Positions 5,698 to 13,547 of a stretch of DNA of 13,868 bases are shown piece after piece. Below the pieces are notes generated by a model that ran no database searches, was not told the origin of the DNA, and saw only the letters and a program-made list of their open reading frames with translations. The stretch spans positions 1 through 13,868 of the forward strand of contig JACMOQ010000011.1 of assembly GCA_014377905.1 (NCBI GenBank), given 5' to 3'. Position 1 is the stretch's first letter. Each line of letters begins with the position of its first letter. The position numbers and the translations under genes were made by a program. This DNA is from Acetobacteraceae bacterium. Its GTDB lineage: Bacteria; Pseudomonadota; Alphaproteobacteria; Acetobacterales; Acetobacteraceae.

Positions 5698-6927
5698 TTA
5701 AAGACTTCCCCCTTTGCGGCCCGCCGACGCAGCAAGGCGCAGGCGCAGCGCGTTTAACTTGATAAAGCCCTGGGCGTCGAACTGGTCATAGGCGCCCTGG
5801 TCGTCTTCAAACGTCACGGTTGCCATCGAATAGAGGCTGTTGGGGCTTTCGCGACCAATGCAGGACACGTTGCCTTTATACAGCTTCATCCGCACGCGAC
5901 CGGAGACGCTTTTCTGGCTGGTATCAATCAGCGCCTGCAACATACGTCGTTCGGGGCTGAACCAGAACCCATTATAAATGAGTTCAGCGTAGCGCGGCAT
6001 CAAGCTGTCCTTGAGGTGGGCAGCTTCCCGATCGAGGGTGATGCTTTCGATGCTGCGATGTGCTGCAAGCAGAATAGTGCCGCCCGGAGTTTCGTAAATT
6101 CCGCGCGATTTCATGCCGACGAAGCGGTTTTCGACCAGATCAAGCCGGCCGATACCGTTGGCGCGGCCGAGTTCGTTAAGCTTGGTCAGCAGCATCGCCG
6201 GGGACAGTTTCACCCCGTCGATCGCCACCGGATCGCCGTTGACGAAATCCATGCTGATGACGGTTGCCTTATCGGGCGCGTCTTCGGGCCGGATGGTGCG
6301 CTGATAAACGCTTTCATCGGCTTCGATGGCGGGGTCTTCGAGGATTTTGCCTTCGCTCGACGAATGCAGCAAATTGGCATCGACGCTGAACGGGGCTTCG
6401 CCACGTTTGTCGCGGGCGATGGGGATCTGATTGGCCTCGGCGAATTCGAGCAGGCGGGTACGGCTGGTAAGTTCCCATTCGCGCCACGGGGCGATGATTT
6501 TGATATCGGGTTTGAGCGCGTAATAGCTGAGCTCAAAGCGGACCTGATCGTTGCCTTTGCCGGTGGCGCCGTGGGCGACGGCGTCCGCACCGACCATTTC
6601 GGCGATCTCGATCTGGCGCTGGGCAATTAAGGGCCGGGCGATCGAAGTGCCGAGCAAATATTGGCCCTCATACAGGGCGTTGGCGCGGAACATCGGGAAA
6701 ATAAAATCGGCGGTGAAGGTTTCGCGCAAATCGTCAATGAAGATTTCCTTCACCCCGGCCGCTTCGGCTTTCCGGCGGGCGGGTTCAAGTTCCTCGCCCT
6801 GGCCGAGATCGGCGGTGAAGGTCACCACCTCACACTTATAGGTGGTTTTGAGCCAGCGCAGGATCACGCTGGTATCGAGGCCGCCGGAATAGGCGAGCAC
6901 GATTTTCTTGACGTCTTTCACGCGCAT
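5698..6927 (-). CDS. argG: Argininosuccinate synthase
   Basis: Joins citrulline and aspartate with ATP to form argininosuccinate, the penultimate step of arginine synthesis, in the cytoplasm. Its 409 residues are typical. The PP-loop AYSGGLDTS (12-20) binds ATP. The blocks TADLGQGEELEPARRKAE, YLLGTSIARPLIA, HGATGKGNDQVRFE, APWREWEL and NRFVGMKSRGIYETPGG are all present. AGGAG lies 10 nt before the ATG at 6927; a GTG two codons in is an alternative. The 87-bp gap after the MFS gene holds a plausible weak promoter (TAAAAT on the minus strand near 6951-6956), so argG may have its own transcript with DUF1993 behind it. argH is not adjacent. Confidence 0.98.
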   Translation of the reverse strand: MRVKDVKKIVLAYSGGLDTSVILRWLKTTYKCEVVTFTADLGQGEELEPARRKAEAAGVKEIFIDDLRETFTADFIFPMFRANALYEGQYLLGTSIARPLIAQRQIEIAEMVGADAVAHGATGKGNDQVRFELSYYALKPDIKIIAPWREWELTSRTRLLEFAEANQIPIARDKRGEAPFSVDANLLHSSSEGKILEDPAIEADESVYQRTIRPEDAPDKATVISMDFVNGDPVAIDGVKLSPAMLLTKLNELGRANGIGRLDLVENRFVGMKSRGIYETPGGTILLAAHRSIESITLDREAAHLKDSLMPRYAELIYNGFWFSPERRMLQALIDTSQKSVSGRVRMKLYKGNVSCIGRESPNSLYSMATVTFEDDQGAYDQFDAQGFIKLNALRLRLAASAGRKGGSL

Positions 6928-7014
6928 GGGGGGAAGGCTCCTGGGTCACATTTTATGGGGGGAGGTAGCGCCGTGAACGTTCGGATGGCAAGTGCGTCGC
7001 GCGCCACACCGCCG

Positions 7015-8169
7015 TCAGCCTGCTAACCGCAACCTGCCGCGCAGCCAGATGGCCAGCGCCAGAATCAACGCCGCATCGATCATGAACGCGGTCCGATAGC
7101 TGAAATGCGCGATCAGAAACCCTAGACCAAGCGCGCCGACGCTTTGGCCCATGAAAAGGGCTAGCGCGAAACTCGCCACCGCAGTGCCGCGGGCGTTGGG
7201 CAGCATCTCGGTCGCCTGGGCCTGCAAGACCGCGTGCAGCATGTAATAGCCAAGTCCAAGCAGGATTTGGACGACAATGAAAGCCTGCCAGGCGGGGGAA
7301 ATCATGCCGATGGTCAGCACAATTGTCATCAGGATACCGCCGGCGATAACAAGCCCCGCCTCACCCAGTCTGGGCAGCAATAGCCGGGCGGTCCGCGTGT
7401 AAATCAGCGCGCCAACGCCGAAGCATGCCAGGATCAGGCCGATGGCCGCATAGGGCAGGGCAAATTCCTCGCGCAGATAGGGGGCGAGGAAGGGAAACGC
7501 GCCCATCAGCAACGCCCCATCGATGAAGCCGGCGAGCAGGATGATCCGTGGCAGCCCGGGCTGGGCGAGGGTGATGTAGTTGGTGAGCGAAAACGTCGCC
7601 CCCTCGCGCTTGGGGTCGGGCAGGGTTTGCAGCCGCATCGCCAACGCGATCACTACGGCCAGGGTCGCGGCAGCCAGCGCGATGAACACACCGCGCCACC
7701 CAAAATATTGCCCGAAAATGCCGCCCACCGGCCCCGCCAGGATTTGCGCCAGCACGGTGCCGTTGAGGAATTTGGTCAACGTGATCTGGCGCTGGGCGTA
7801 GGGCACCGCGTCGGCAATATAGGCCATCCCGATCGGCACCGCGGCGGCACAGGTGGCGCCGGCGAAGACCCGCATCAGGGTCAGCATCGGCAGACTGGTC
7901 GCCATCGCGCAGCCAATCAACGCAACGATATAGGCGCAAAGCGCGAACAGGATGATGCGAAGCTTGCCGAACCGGTCACCCAGTGGGCCGAGCACAACCT
8001 GGCACAACCCGTACGGCAACGAAAACGCCGCAACAATCACCGACACGGCCGGCACAGTGGTGGCGAAATCGGTCGCTACGACATGCAACAATGGATCGAT
8101 GATCCGGGCGGCCGAGGCGCCAAGGAACGCCCCAGCCGCCAGCAGCCCGATCGGCAGGTCCGGCTTCAA
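7015..8169 (-). CDS. MFS transporter (drug/solute efflux type)
   Basis: An inner-membrane major facilitator protein of 384 residues with about 12 hydrophobic segments. The loop after TM2 carries motif A, GPLGDRFGKLRIIL (61-74), and VLAQILAGPVGGIFGQYFGWR resembles the motif C region of antiporters, which suggests proton-driven export. The substrate cannot be told. The start is TTG (8169-8167), overlapping the TGA of the MBL-fold gene (TTGA), and no other start codon lies near. The GGGG before the TTG may serve as the ribosome site. The 4-bp overlap indicates coupled translation with the hydrolase, so the two may act on the same compound or its product. That link is inference from gene order. 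Confidence 0.9.
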   Translation of the reverse strand: MKPDLPIGLLAAGAFLGASAARIIDPLLHVVATDFATTVPAVSVIVAAFSLPYGLCQVVLGPLGDRFGKLRIILFALCAYIVALIGCAMATSLPMLTLMRVFAGATCAAAVPIGMAYIADAVPYAQRQITLTKFLNGTVLAQILAGPVGGIFGQYFGWRGVFIALAAATLAVVIALAMRLQTLPDPKREGATFSLTNYITLAQPGLPRIILLAGFIDGALLMGAFPFLAPYLREEFALPYAAIGLILACFGVGALIYTRTARLLLPRLGEAGLVIAGGILMTIVLTIGMISPAWQAFIVVQILLGLGYYMLHAVLQAQATEMLPNARGTAVASFALALFMGQSVGALGLGFLIAHFSYRTAFMIDAALILALAIWLRGRLRLAG

Positions 8170-9038
8170 CCCCGTTTGTAGCGGTAATGAAACCGGTCCC
8201 CGTCAGACGTCACCAGCCCGATTGTGGGGGATGGGAAATGCACCGGCAGGATCAACGTGTCGGTATCGGCGACCGACGCTAGGAAGCTGCGGCGCGATGC
8301 GGCGGCCATTTTGGCATCCCAGTCGAAGATTGTGGACATGTCCGGGTCCCGGCATTGCAGCGGGTGGTGCATCATGTCACCGGTGACCACCGCGCGCTGG
8401 CCGCCGGAAAAGATGTTGACGCAGCAATGGCATGGCGAATGGCCAGGGGTCGGCGTCAGGGTCACGGTGTCATCCAACGCGAAGTCGTCATCGACCAGCA
8501 GCGCCTGGCCGGCTTCGACCACTGGCAGGCAATTCATCTGCCAAACCTGGCCCGGCGGTTGCTCGCCACGCGCGGTCGCCGCCGCCCAGAAATCGTATTC
8601 GCGCTTGTGAAAAATGTATTTCGCATTGGGGAAGGTCGGCACCCAGCGCCCGTCGCGCAACACGGTATTCCAGCCGCAATGGTCGATATGGAGATGGGTG
8701 CAGAATACGTAGTCGATGTCCTCCACCCCCAGCTTCGCTGCCGCCAGCCCATCGAGCCAAGGTTGCTTGGGGAAATCCATCGGCGCCAGATAACCCTTGT
8801 CCTCGCCAGTGCAAGTATCGACCAAAATGGTGTGGTGCTTGGTGCGGACCACGAAGGTTTGGTAGGTGATGACCATCTTGCCGGTGACCGGATCGAAGGT
8901 TTCGGGCTCTACCTCCGCAAGGTGCTTGGCGCCGATGATCGGATCGTAGGTCGGGAACATGGCTTCGGGCGTGCGCCAGGGGCCGTCGCGCTCGATGATA
9001 CTGGTGATGGTGACGTCGCCGATTTTCAGTTCGCGCAT
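8166..9038 (-). CDS. MBL-fold metallo-hydrolase (lactonase/phosphotriesterase-like)
   Basis: 290 residues. The metallo-beta-lactamase metal ligands are all present: H115, H117, D119, H120 (THLHIDHCGW), H200 (PTPGHSPCH), D221 (TGDMMHHP) and H267 (LPVHFPSP). This set predicts a two-metal hydrolase. The opening RELKIGDVTITSIIERDG and the block FPNAKYIFHKREYDFW resemble the cytoplasmic branch that includes AHL lactonases and methyl-parathion-hydrolase-like enzymes. The substrate is not determined. I chose the ATG at 9038, with GGAG 8 nt upstream (CCTGGAGTATCCTTC before ATG); the longer frame to 9125 runs through the hairpin repeat and is not family sequence. No signal peptide is evident. The MFS gene overlaps its stop by 4 bp. 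Confidence 0.92.
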   Translation of the reverse strand: MRELKIGDVTITSIIERDGPWRTPEAMFPTYDPIIGAKHLAEVEPETFDPVTGKMVITYQTFVVRTKHHTILVDTCTGEDKGYLAPMDFPKQPWLDGLAAAKLGVEDIDYVFCTHLHIDHCGWNTVLRDGRWVPTFPNAKYIFHKREYDFWAAATARGEQPPGQVWQMNCLPVVEAGQALLVDDDFALDDTVTLTPTPGHSPCHCCVNIFSGGQRAVVTGDMMHHPLQCRDPDMSTIFDWDAKMAAASRRSFLASVADTDTLILPVHFPSPTIGLVTSDGDRFHYRYKRG

Positions 9039-9059
9039 GAAGGATACTCCAGGAAAGCA

Positions 9060-9083
9060 GTTCTTCTTGGGAACAAAAAGAAC
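9060..9083. repeat. Copy 2 of the dispersed 24-bp palindrome
   Basis: Arms GTTCTTCTTG (9060-9069) and CAAAAAGAAC (9074-9083) flank the loop GGAA; 9 of 10 pairs form. It matches 3627-3650 at 21 of 24 positions. It lies in the polA/MBL spacer, and on the minus strand it follows AAAAAGTTTTC, a combination I recall from intergenic regions of Acetobacteraceae. Confidence 0.55.
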
Positions 9084-9103
9084 CAGAAAACTTTTTATCC
9101 AGG

Positions 9104-9123
9104 GTGCACCACGGCTGGTGCAC
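9104..9123 (-). terminator. Candidate terminator hairpin after polA
   Basis: GTGCACCA (9104-9111) and TGGTGCAC (9116-9123) form a perfect 8-bp stem with a 4-base loop, about 30 nt after the polA stop. No T-run follows directly on the minus strand (CCTGGATAAAAAG), so it may be a weak or Rho-assisted terminator, or an mRNA-end stabiliser. Confidence 0.4.
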
Positions 9124-9152
9124 ACTCGGAACCGAAGTGGGAATTTTTTCTC

Positions 9153-11900
9153 CTAATGTGCTTCCGACCAATTCTTGCCTTTGCCGGTCTCGACCACCAA
9201 GGGCACCGAAAGCGTAGCGGCAGACTCCATCACTGTTTTCACCACACCCGCCAGCGCATCGGCCTCGGCCTCCGGGACCTCGAACAGCAATTCATCGTGC
9301 ACTTGCAGCAACATTCGCGCGGAAAGGCCCGATGCGGCAAGCACCGCCGGCAGTTTCACCATGGCGCGCTTGATGATGTCGGCAGCGCCGCCTTGTAGCG
9401 GCGCATTGATCGCCTGGCGTTCGGCGTAGCTGCGGCGGGCGGAGTTCTTGTCGGCGATGCCGGCGATCCAGACCCGGCGGCCGAACGGGGTAAGCACGAA
9501 GCCGTTTTCGCGGGCTTCATCGCGCACGCGCTCCATATAGGTGCGAATGCCGGGGTAGCGGGCGAAATAGGCGTCGATGTAGCGGCGCGCTTCGCCGGGA
9601 TCGATCTGAAGTTGGCGGGCGAGGCCGTAGGCAGAAATGCCGTAAATGATGCCGAAATTGATCGCCTTGGCGCGGCGGCGGGTGGCGCCATCCATGCCGG
9701 CCATGGGGATTCCGAAAACTTCCGATGCGGTGCGGGCGTGGATGTCCTCGCTGGCGGCGAAGCTTTCCTTCAGCGCCGGCAGATCGGCGGCGTGGGCGAG
9801 CAGGCGAAGTTCGATCTGCGAGTAATCGGCGCTGACCAGCACATTGCCGGGTTCGGCGATGAAGGCGCGGCGGATGCGGCCACCTTCTTCGGTGCGGATC
9901 GGGATGTTCTGCAGATTGGGGTCTGTGGAGGATAGCCGGCCGGTGGCGGCGATCGCCATGGCGAAGCTGGTGTGGACGCGTTTGGTTTCCGGATTGATCT
10001 GGGCAACCAGCGCGTCGGTATAGGTCGATTTCAGCTTGGCGAGCTGGCGCCATTCCAGAATGCGGACGGGAAGCTGGTGGCCCTGTTCGGCGAGCCCTTG
10101 CAGGACCGACGCATCAGTGCCCCATGCCCCAGTTTTCATCCGCTTGCCGCCAGGCAGGCTCATCTTATCGAACAGGATTTCGCCAAGCTGCTTGGCCGAG
10201 CCGAGATTAAAATTCTCACCAGCGAGCACATGGATATCGGTTTCCATCACCGCCATGCGGGTTTCAAAATCTTTCGACAGGGCACGGAGTTCAACTTCAT
10301 CAACCTTGATGCCGGCGCGTTCCATCGTCAGCAGCACTGGGATCAGCCGGCGTTCGACCTGTTCGTAAAGTGCCAGGGATTTGTTGACCAGCAGGCGCGG
10401 GTGCAGGGCCCGCCACAGCCGCAATGTCACATCGGCGTCCTCGGCGGCATACGCGGTGGCGCGGTCGAGCGGAACTTCGGCGAAGGGCAGCCGCCCCTTG
10501 CCGGTGCCGGTGATGCTGTCGTACGACATCGGCGTGTGGCCAAGATGCAGGGTCGAAAGTTCATCCATGCCATGCCCGTGGGCGCCGGCATCCTGGGCGA
10601 AGGATATCACCATCGTGTCATCGAGCGGCGTGGCGTCCGGCGCGCCGGCGCGCCCGAGGATCAACAGGTCGAACTTGGCGTTCTGAAAGATTTTCAGCAC
10701 CGACGGGTCGACCAGCAAGGGTGCGAGGGCGGTGACGGCCTGATCGGCGGTGAGTTGCTGCGGGATCAGCGCTTCCAGGGTCGCGATATGGCGCACCGGA
10801 ATATAGCAGGCGCGACCGGGGGCGATGGCGAGCGAAATCCCGACCAGATTGGCGCGCAACGCGTCGAGCCCATCGGTTTCGGTATCCACCGCGACAACGC
10901 CGGATAGGCGTGCGGCGTCGATCCAGCCTTGCAGGCCTTCCAGCGTGGTAATGGTTTCGTACGGGCCGAATCCGGGCGCATCGCTTGGGGCAACCGGGGC
11001 AGCCTGCATCGGCGCTTCCGGCGTGGAGGCCGGGATGTGCTTGTCGAGGCCCAACCGACCGATCGTGCTGCGGAAACCCTGGGCGAGCAGGAAGGCGATC
11101 AGCTTGGCGGGGTCGCTGTCGCGCATCACCAGCGCCTCGATCGGCAGCGGCAGCGGCGCGTCATCGCGCAGGGTAACCAGAATGCGGGAAATCCGGGCCT
11201 TTTCGGCATGCTCGATCAGCAGATCGCGGCGTTTGGACGGCTTCATCGACGGGGCGGCGGCAAGAATGCCCTCAAGGTCGCCATGGTCGTTGATCAGTTG
11301 TGCCGCGCCCTTGGGGCCAATGCCGGGGACGCCGGGGACGTTATCGACGCTATCGCCGATCAGCGCCTGGGCGTCGATCAGCCTTTCGGGGCCGACGCCG
11401 AATTTTTCCATCACCTCGGCAAGTCCGATGGGCTTGTTCTTCATCGGGTCCTGCATGGCAACGCCAGGTCGGATCAGCTGCATCAGATCCTTGTCGGATG
11501 ACACGATGATCGCAGTGCCGCCGCATTCGGTGGCGGCGCGGGCGTACGATGCGATGAGGTCGTCGGCTTCCCAATCCGAAAGCTCAATCGCCGGGACGCC
11601 GAAAGCTTCGGTTGCTTCCTTGACCAGGGCAAATTGTGGGGCAAGCTCGGGCGGGGTTTCCGGGCGCTGGGCCTTGTAGCCCTCGTAAAGCCGGTTGCGG
11701 AACGTATAGCGGCCGGCGTCGAAGATCACTGCGAAATGGGTGCCGACATGGTCCTTCAGCAGACGCGCCAGCATGTTGGTGAAGCCGAAAACGGCGTTGA
11801 CCGGGGTACCGTCCGGCCGCGACATCGGCGGCAAAGCATGGAAGGCGCGGAAAATGAAGCCCGACCCGTCTATGAGCACCAGATGCGGGGGGGCGTTCAT
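9153..11900 (-). CDS. polA: DNA polymerase I
   Basis: Fills gaps in DNA repair and removes Okazaki primers. It has 915 residues, three domains and family-typical length. The 5'-3' exonuclease (about 1-290) shows DGSGFIFRAFHALP, SSDKDLMQL and GDSVDNVPGVPGIGPKGA. The 3'-5' proofreading domain is intact: D339/E341 (VDTETDGL), NAKFDLL, and Y484/D488 (YAAEDAD). The polymerase domain has motif A with D692 (SADYSQIELRLLAH), motif B (RRRAKAINFGIIYGIS) and motif C H868/D869 (QVHDELLFEV). The start is ATG 11900-11898, one base after the stop of the zf-CHCC gene (TGA C ATG). The Shine-Dalgarno site is poor, so initiation is probably coupled. A GTG nine codons upstream is an alternative that would overlap the previous gene. 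Confidence 0.98.
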   Translation of the reverse strand: MNAPPHLVLIDGSGFIFRAFHALPPMSRPDGTPVNAVFGFTNMLARLLKDHVGTHFAVIFDAGRYTFRNRLYEGYKAQRPETPPELAPQFALVKEATEAFGVPAIELSDWEADDLIASYARAATECGGTAIIVSSDKDLMQLIRPGVAMQDPMKNKPIGLAEVMEKFGVGPERLIDAQALIGDSVDNVPGVPGIGPKGAAQLINDHGDLEGILAAAPSMKPSKRRDLLIEHAEKARISRILVTLRDDAPLPLPIEALVMRDSDPAKLIAFLLAQGFRSTIGRLGLDKHIPASTPEAPMQAAPVAPSDAPGFGPYETITTLEGLQGWIDAARLSGVVAVDTETDGLDALRANLVGISLAIAPGRACYIPVRHIATLEALIPQQLTADQAVTALAPLLVDPSVLKIFQNAKFDLLILGRAGAPDATPLDDTMVISFAQDAGAHGHGMDELSTLHLGHTPMSYDSITGTGKGRLPFAEVPLDRATAYAAEDADVTLRLWRALHPRLLVNKSLALYEQVERRLIPVLLTMERAGIKVDEVELRALSKDFETRMAVMETDIHVLAGENFNLGSAKQLGEILFDKMSLPGGKRMKTGAWGTDASVLQGLAEQGHQLPVRILEWRQLAKLKSTYTDALVAQINPETKRVHTSFAMAIAATGRLSSTDPNLQNIPIRTEEGGRIRRAFIAEPGNVLVSADYSQIELRLLAHAADLPALKESFAASEDIHARTASEVFGIPMAGMDGATRRRAKAINFGIIYGISAYGLARQLQIDPGEARRYIDAYFARYPGIRTYMERVRDEARENGFVLTPFGRRVWIAGIADKNSARRSYAERQAINAPLQGGAADIIKRAMVKLPAVLAASGLSARMLLQVHDELLFEVPEAEADALAGVVKTVMESAATLSVPLVVETGKGKNWSEAH

Positions 11901-11901
11901 G

Positions 11902-12093
11902 TCAGTGGTCCGCGCCGTGGCCGGCACCTTCGTTCAGAACATAAAGTCGGGAACAATACGGGCACAGCACCTGGGCCTCGGCAATACGCAGGAACACCCG
12001 AGGATGGCCCATCGCACCGTCCCCGCCATCGCAAGCGATGGTGCGGTCGTCGACATGGATAATCTCGGTCGGGGTGGGCGCGCCGTCTTGCAT
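11902..12093 (-). CDS. Zinc-finger domain-containing protein (zf-CHCC, NDUFS6-like)
   Basis: A 63-residue protein with the zf-CHCC pattern: C21 (IACDGG), H30 (GHPRVFL), C44 and C47 (LCPYCSRLYVL). The block VDDRTIACDGGDGAMGHPRVFL is the hallmark of small alphaproteobacterial proteins related to the zinc domain of mitochondrial complex I subunit NDUFS6. The bacterial protein has no settled function; a complex I assembly or structural role is inference from the homologue. GAGGA (12104-12100) lies 6 nt before the ATG. The TGA is separated from the polA ATG by one base, so polA is probably translated from this mRNA. The histidine-rich tail (GHGADH) is short. Confidence 0.9.
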   Translation of the reverse strand: MQDGAPTPTEIIHVDDRTIACDGGDGAMGHPRVFLRIAEAQVLCPYCSRLYVLNEGAGHGADH

Positions 12094-12122
12094 TGGGCAT
12101 CCTCGGGGGGGGGCGGGAAATA

Positions 12123-12146
12123 GTCGGCATTAGATAGTCTGCCGAC
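12123..12146. promoter_or_regulatory. Inverted repeat in the divergent zf-CHCC / hydrolase spacer
   Basis: GTCGGCA (12123-12129) and TGCCGAC (12140-12146) are perfect 7-bp arms around TTAGATAGTC. The AT-rich centre offers -10-like strings on both strands (TAGATA, TATCTA). It sits between two divergent genes 60 bp apart, so it may be a shared operator or promoter. It is only 7 bp before the hydrolase ATG, so it could equally be a 5' mRNA stem. Confidence 0.35.
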
Positions 12147-12153
12147 GCCCGGC

Positions 12154-13176
12154 ATGATAGCCATGGGCGCGATGGTTTCAACCTCACCCCATTTCGAAAC
12201 TTTGTCCCGCCGGGCCGCCTTGCTGGGGGCCGGGGCTTTGGCTGCCTGCGCATCGCCGCTGCCGCCGGTGCCAGTGAAAGGTCCCGCCGATTTGGATGCC
12301 AACGCCTTCATCATGGCCGATGGTGCCCGTTTGCCCTATCGTGCCTGGCTGCCAGATGGCGCGCCGCGCGCGGTCGTGGTGGCGCTGCACGGCTTCAATG
12401 ACAGTCGCGATGCCTGGGAGTTACCGGCGCCGATTTTCGCAGCGGCCGGCATCGCGGTTTACGCCTATGATCAGCGCGGCTTTGGCGGCGCCCCTTCACG
12501 CGGGATGTGGGCCGGGCATCCCAGCATGGTCGCTGATGCGGCGGAAATCACTGAACTGCTGCGCCGCCGCCATCCGGGGTCCGAACTGGTGGTGATGGGG
12601 GAGAGTATGGGCGGCGCAGTGGCGATGTGCCTCGCGGTTTCAGACCAGGCGCCGGCTGGCGCGCGCTACGTGCTGTTAGCCCCCGCGGTCTGGGGGCGGG
12701 CGCGGATGAACATTTTCATGCGCGCTGGGCTGTGGCTGGCGGCAAATATCATCCCATCTGTTTCCCCCAACCGCCCGCCACCCGGCATGCGCATCGTGCC
12801 CACCGATAATATGGAGGCCTGGATCAGCCATTCGCGCAATCCGTTGACCCTGCGCGGAGCACGGTTTGATACGCTGCGCGGGCTGGTGGATCTGATGGAC
12901 GCGGCGCTTGCCTCGGCTAAGGGCTTTCCCGCCACCGCACTGTTTCTCTATGGCGGAAATGACATGCTGATCCCGCAGGAGGCAACCCGCACAGTGTGGC
13001 GCGCGCTGCCCAAGGCCACCACCCGGCGCGCCTATTACCCGACCGGACATCACTTGCTGCCACGCGATCTCGGGCGGGCGGTGCCGATAGGGGATATTAC
13101 CGGGTGGATTCTGGATGCGAATCACCCAATCCCGGCCGAGGCTGCCGCCGAAAAATGGCAGACCTTGCAGGATTGA
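12154..13176 (+). CDS. Alpha/beta hydrolase, exported lipoprotein (S33/monoglyceride-lipase-like)
   Basis: 340 residues. The N-terminus has SRRAALLGAGALAAC: a twin-arginine-like pair (19-20), a short hydrophobic run and a lipobox with C32 (LAAC). Export with lipid anchoring is therefore likely, possibly via Tat. The catalytic layout is that of Hydrolase_4: oxyanion HG at 79-80 (ALHGFND), a YDQRGFG turn at 105-111, nucleophile S151 in GESMGG, D270 in LYGGNDMLIP, and H299 or H300 in PTGHHLLP. The helical cap (about 182-245) resembles that of monoacylglycerol lipases and lysophospholipases. The substrate is unknown. The start could be ATG 12154, 12163 or 12172; none has a clear ribosome site. 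Its TGA abuts the stop codon of the convergent ORF. Confidence 0.9.
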   Translation: MIAMGAMVSTSPHFETLSRRAALLGAGALAACASPLPPVPVKGPADLDANAFIMADGARLPYRAWLPDGAPRAVVVALHGFNDSRDAWELPAPIFAAAGIAVYAYDQRGFGGAPSRGMWAGHPSMVADAAEITELLRRRHPGSELVVMGESMGGAVAMCLAVSDQAPAGARYVLLAPAVWGRARMNIFMRAGLWLAANIIPSVSPNRPPPGMRIVPTDNMEAWISHSRNPLTLRGARFDTLRGLVDLMDAALASAKGFPATALFLYGGNDMLIPQEATRTVWRALPKATTRRAYYPTGHHLLPRDLGRAVPIGDITGWILDANHPIPAEAAAEKWQTLQD

Positions 13177-13431
13177 CTAGGCATTCCCCCGCACCTCCAT
13201 GCCGCTATCCTGCGACACCCGCAGCACTGCGGCGAACAGGCGCAGAGCGTCCGGCCCGCCCCGATCGGCCAGAGCGCCGTTTTCCATTTCGAGCGCCAGC
13301 ATCTCAGCCTGGCCAGCCACGGTTTGTACTGCGAGGACCAATGCGGCGCGGCTCAACGTGAGTTGGGTTTCATCGGACAAAATATGCCAGTCATGCGAAG
13401 GCATGGCGGGCGAAACAAGCGGACGGAGCAT
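13177..13431 (-). CDS. Small hypothetical protein
   Basis: I do not recognise this family. From ATG 13431 it has 84 residues: MLRPLVSPAMPSHDWHILSD, then a predicted helical part (LSRAALVLAVQTVAGQAEML), a short acidic patch (ALEMEN) and a helix (DALRLFAAVLRVSQD). It has no cysteine and no membrane span long enough to trust. AGGA (13444-13441) lies 9 nt before this ATG. A longer version from ATG 13485 (102 aa) has no ribosome site. The TAG (13179-13177) directly touches the hydrolase TGA, a tail-to-tail arrangement with no spacer. Tidy ends and a good ribosome site favour a real gene, but homology is unproven. Confidence 0.55.
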   Translation of the reverse strand: MLRPLVSPAMPSHDWHILSDETQLTLSRAALVLAVQTVAGQAEMLALEMENGALADRGGPDALRLFAAVLRVSQDSGMEVRGNA

Positions 13432-13547
13432 TTTGGATAATCCTGCTCGCGCCGTTTTGGCGTCAGGGAGCCGCGGAGACGTCATTACGCGCGGTCAAGA
13501 AGGACTATGCCCCCGAGAGGTTAAGGGAAAGTGTTGCGCCCAGTGGT

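Noticed and set aside
6016..6630. 204-codon plus-strand frame
   Set aside because: Antisense shadow of argG; no ribosome site or family features.
8355..9398. 347-codon plus-strand frame
   Set aside because: It spans the MBL gene, the spacer with both hairpins and the end of polA in antisense, and shows no domain.
9972..11679. Two long plus-strand frames (311 and 284 codons)
   Set aside because: Both are antisense to polA and arise from high-GC codon bias.
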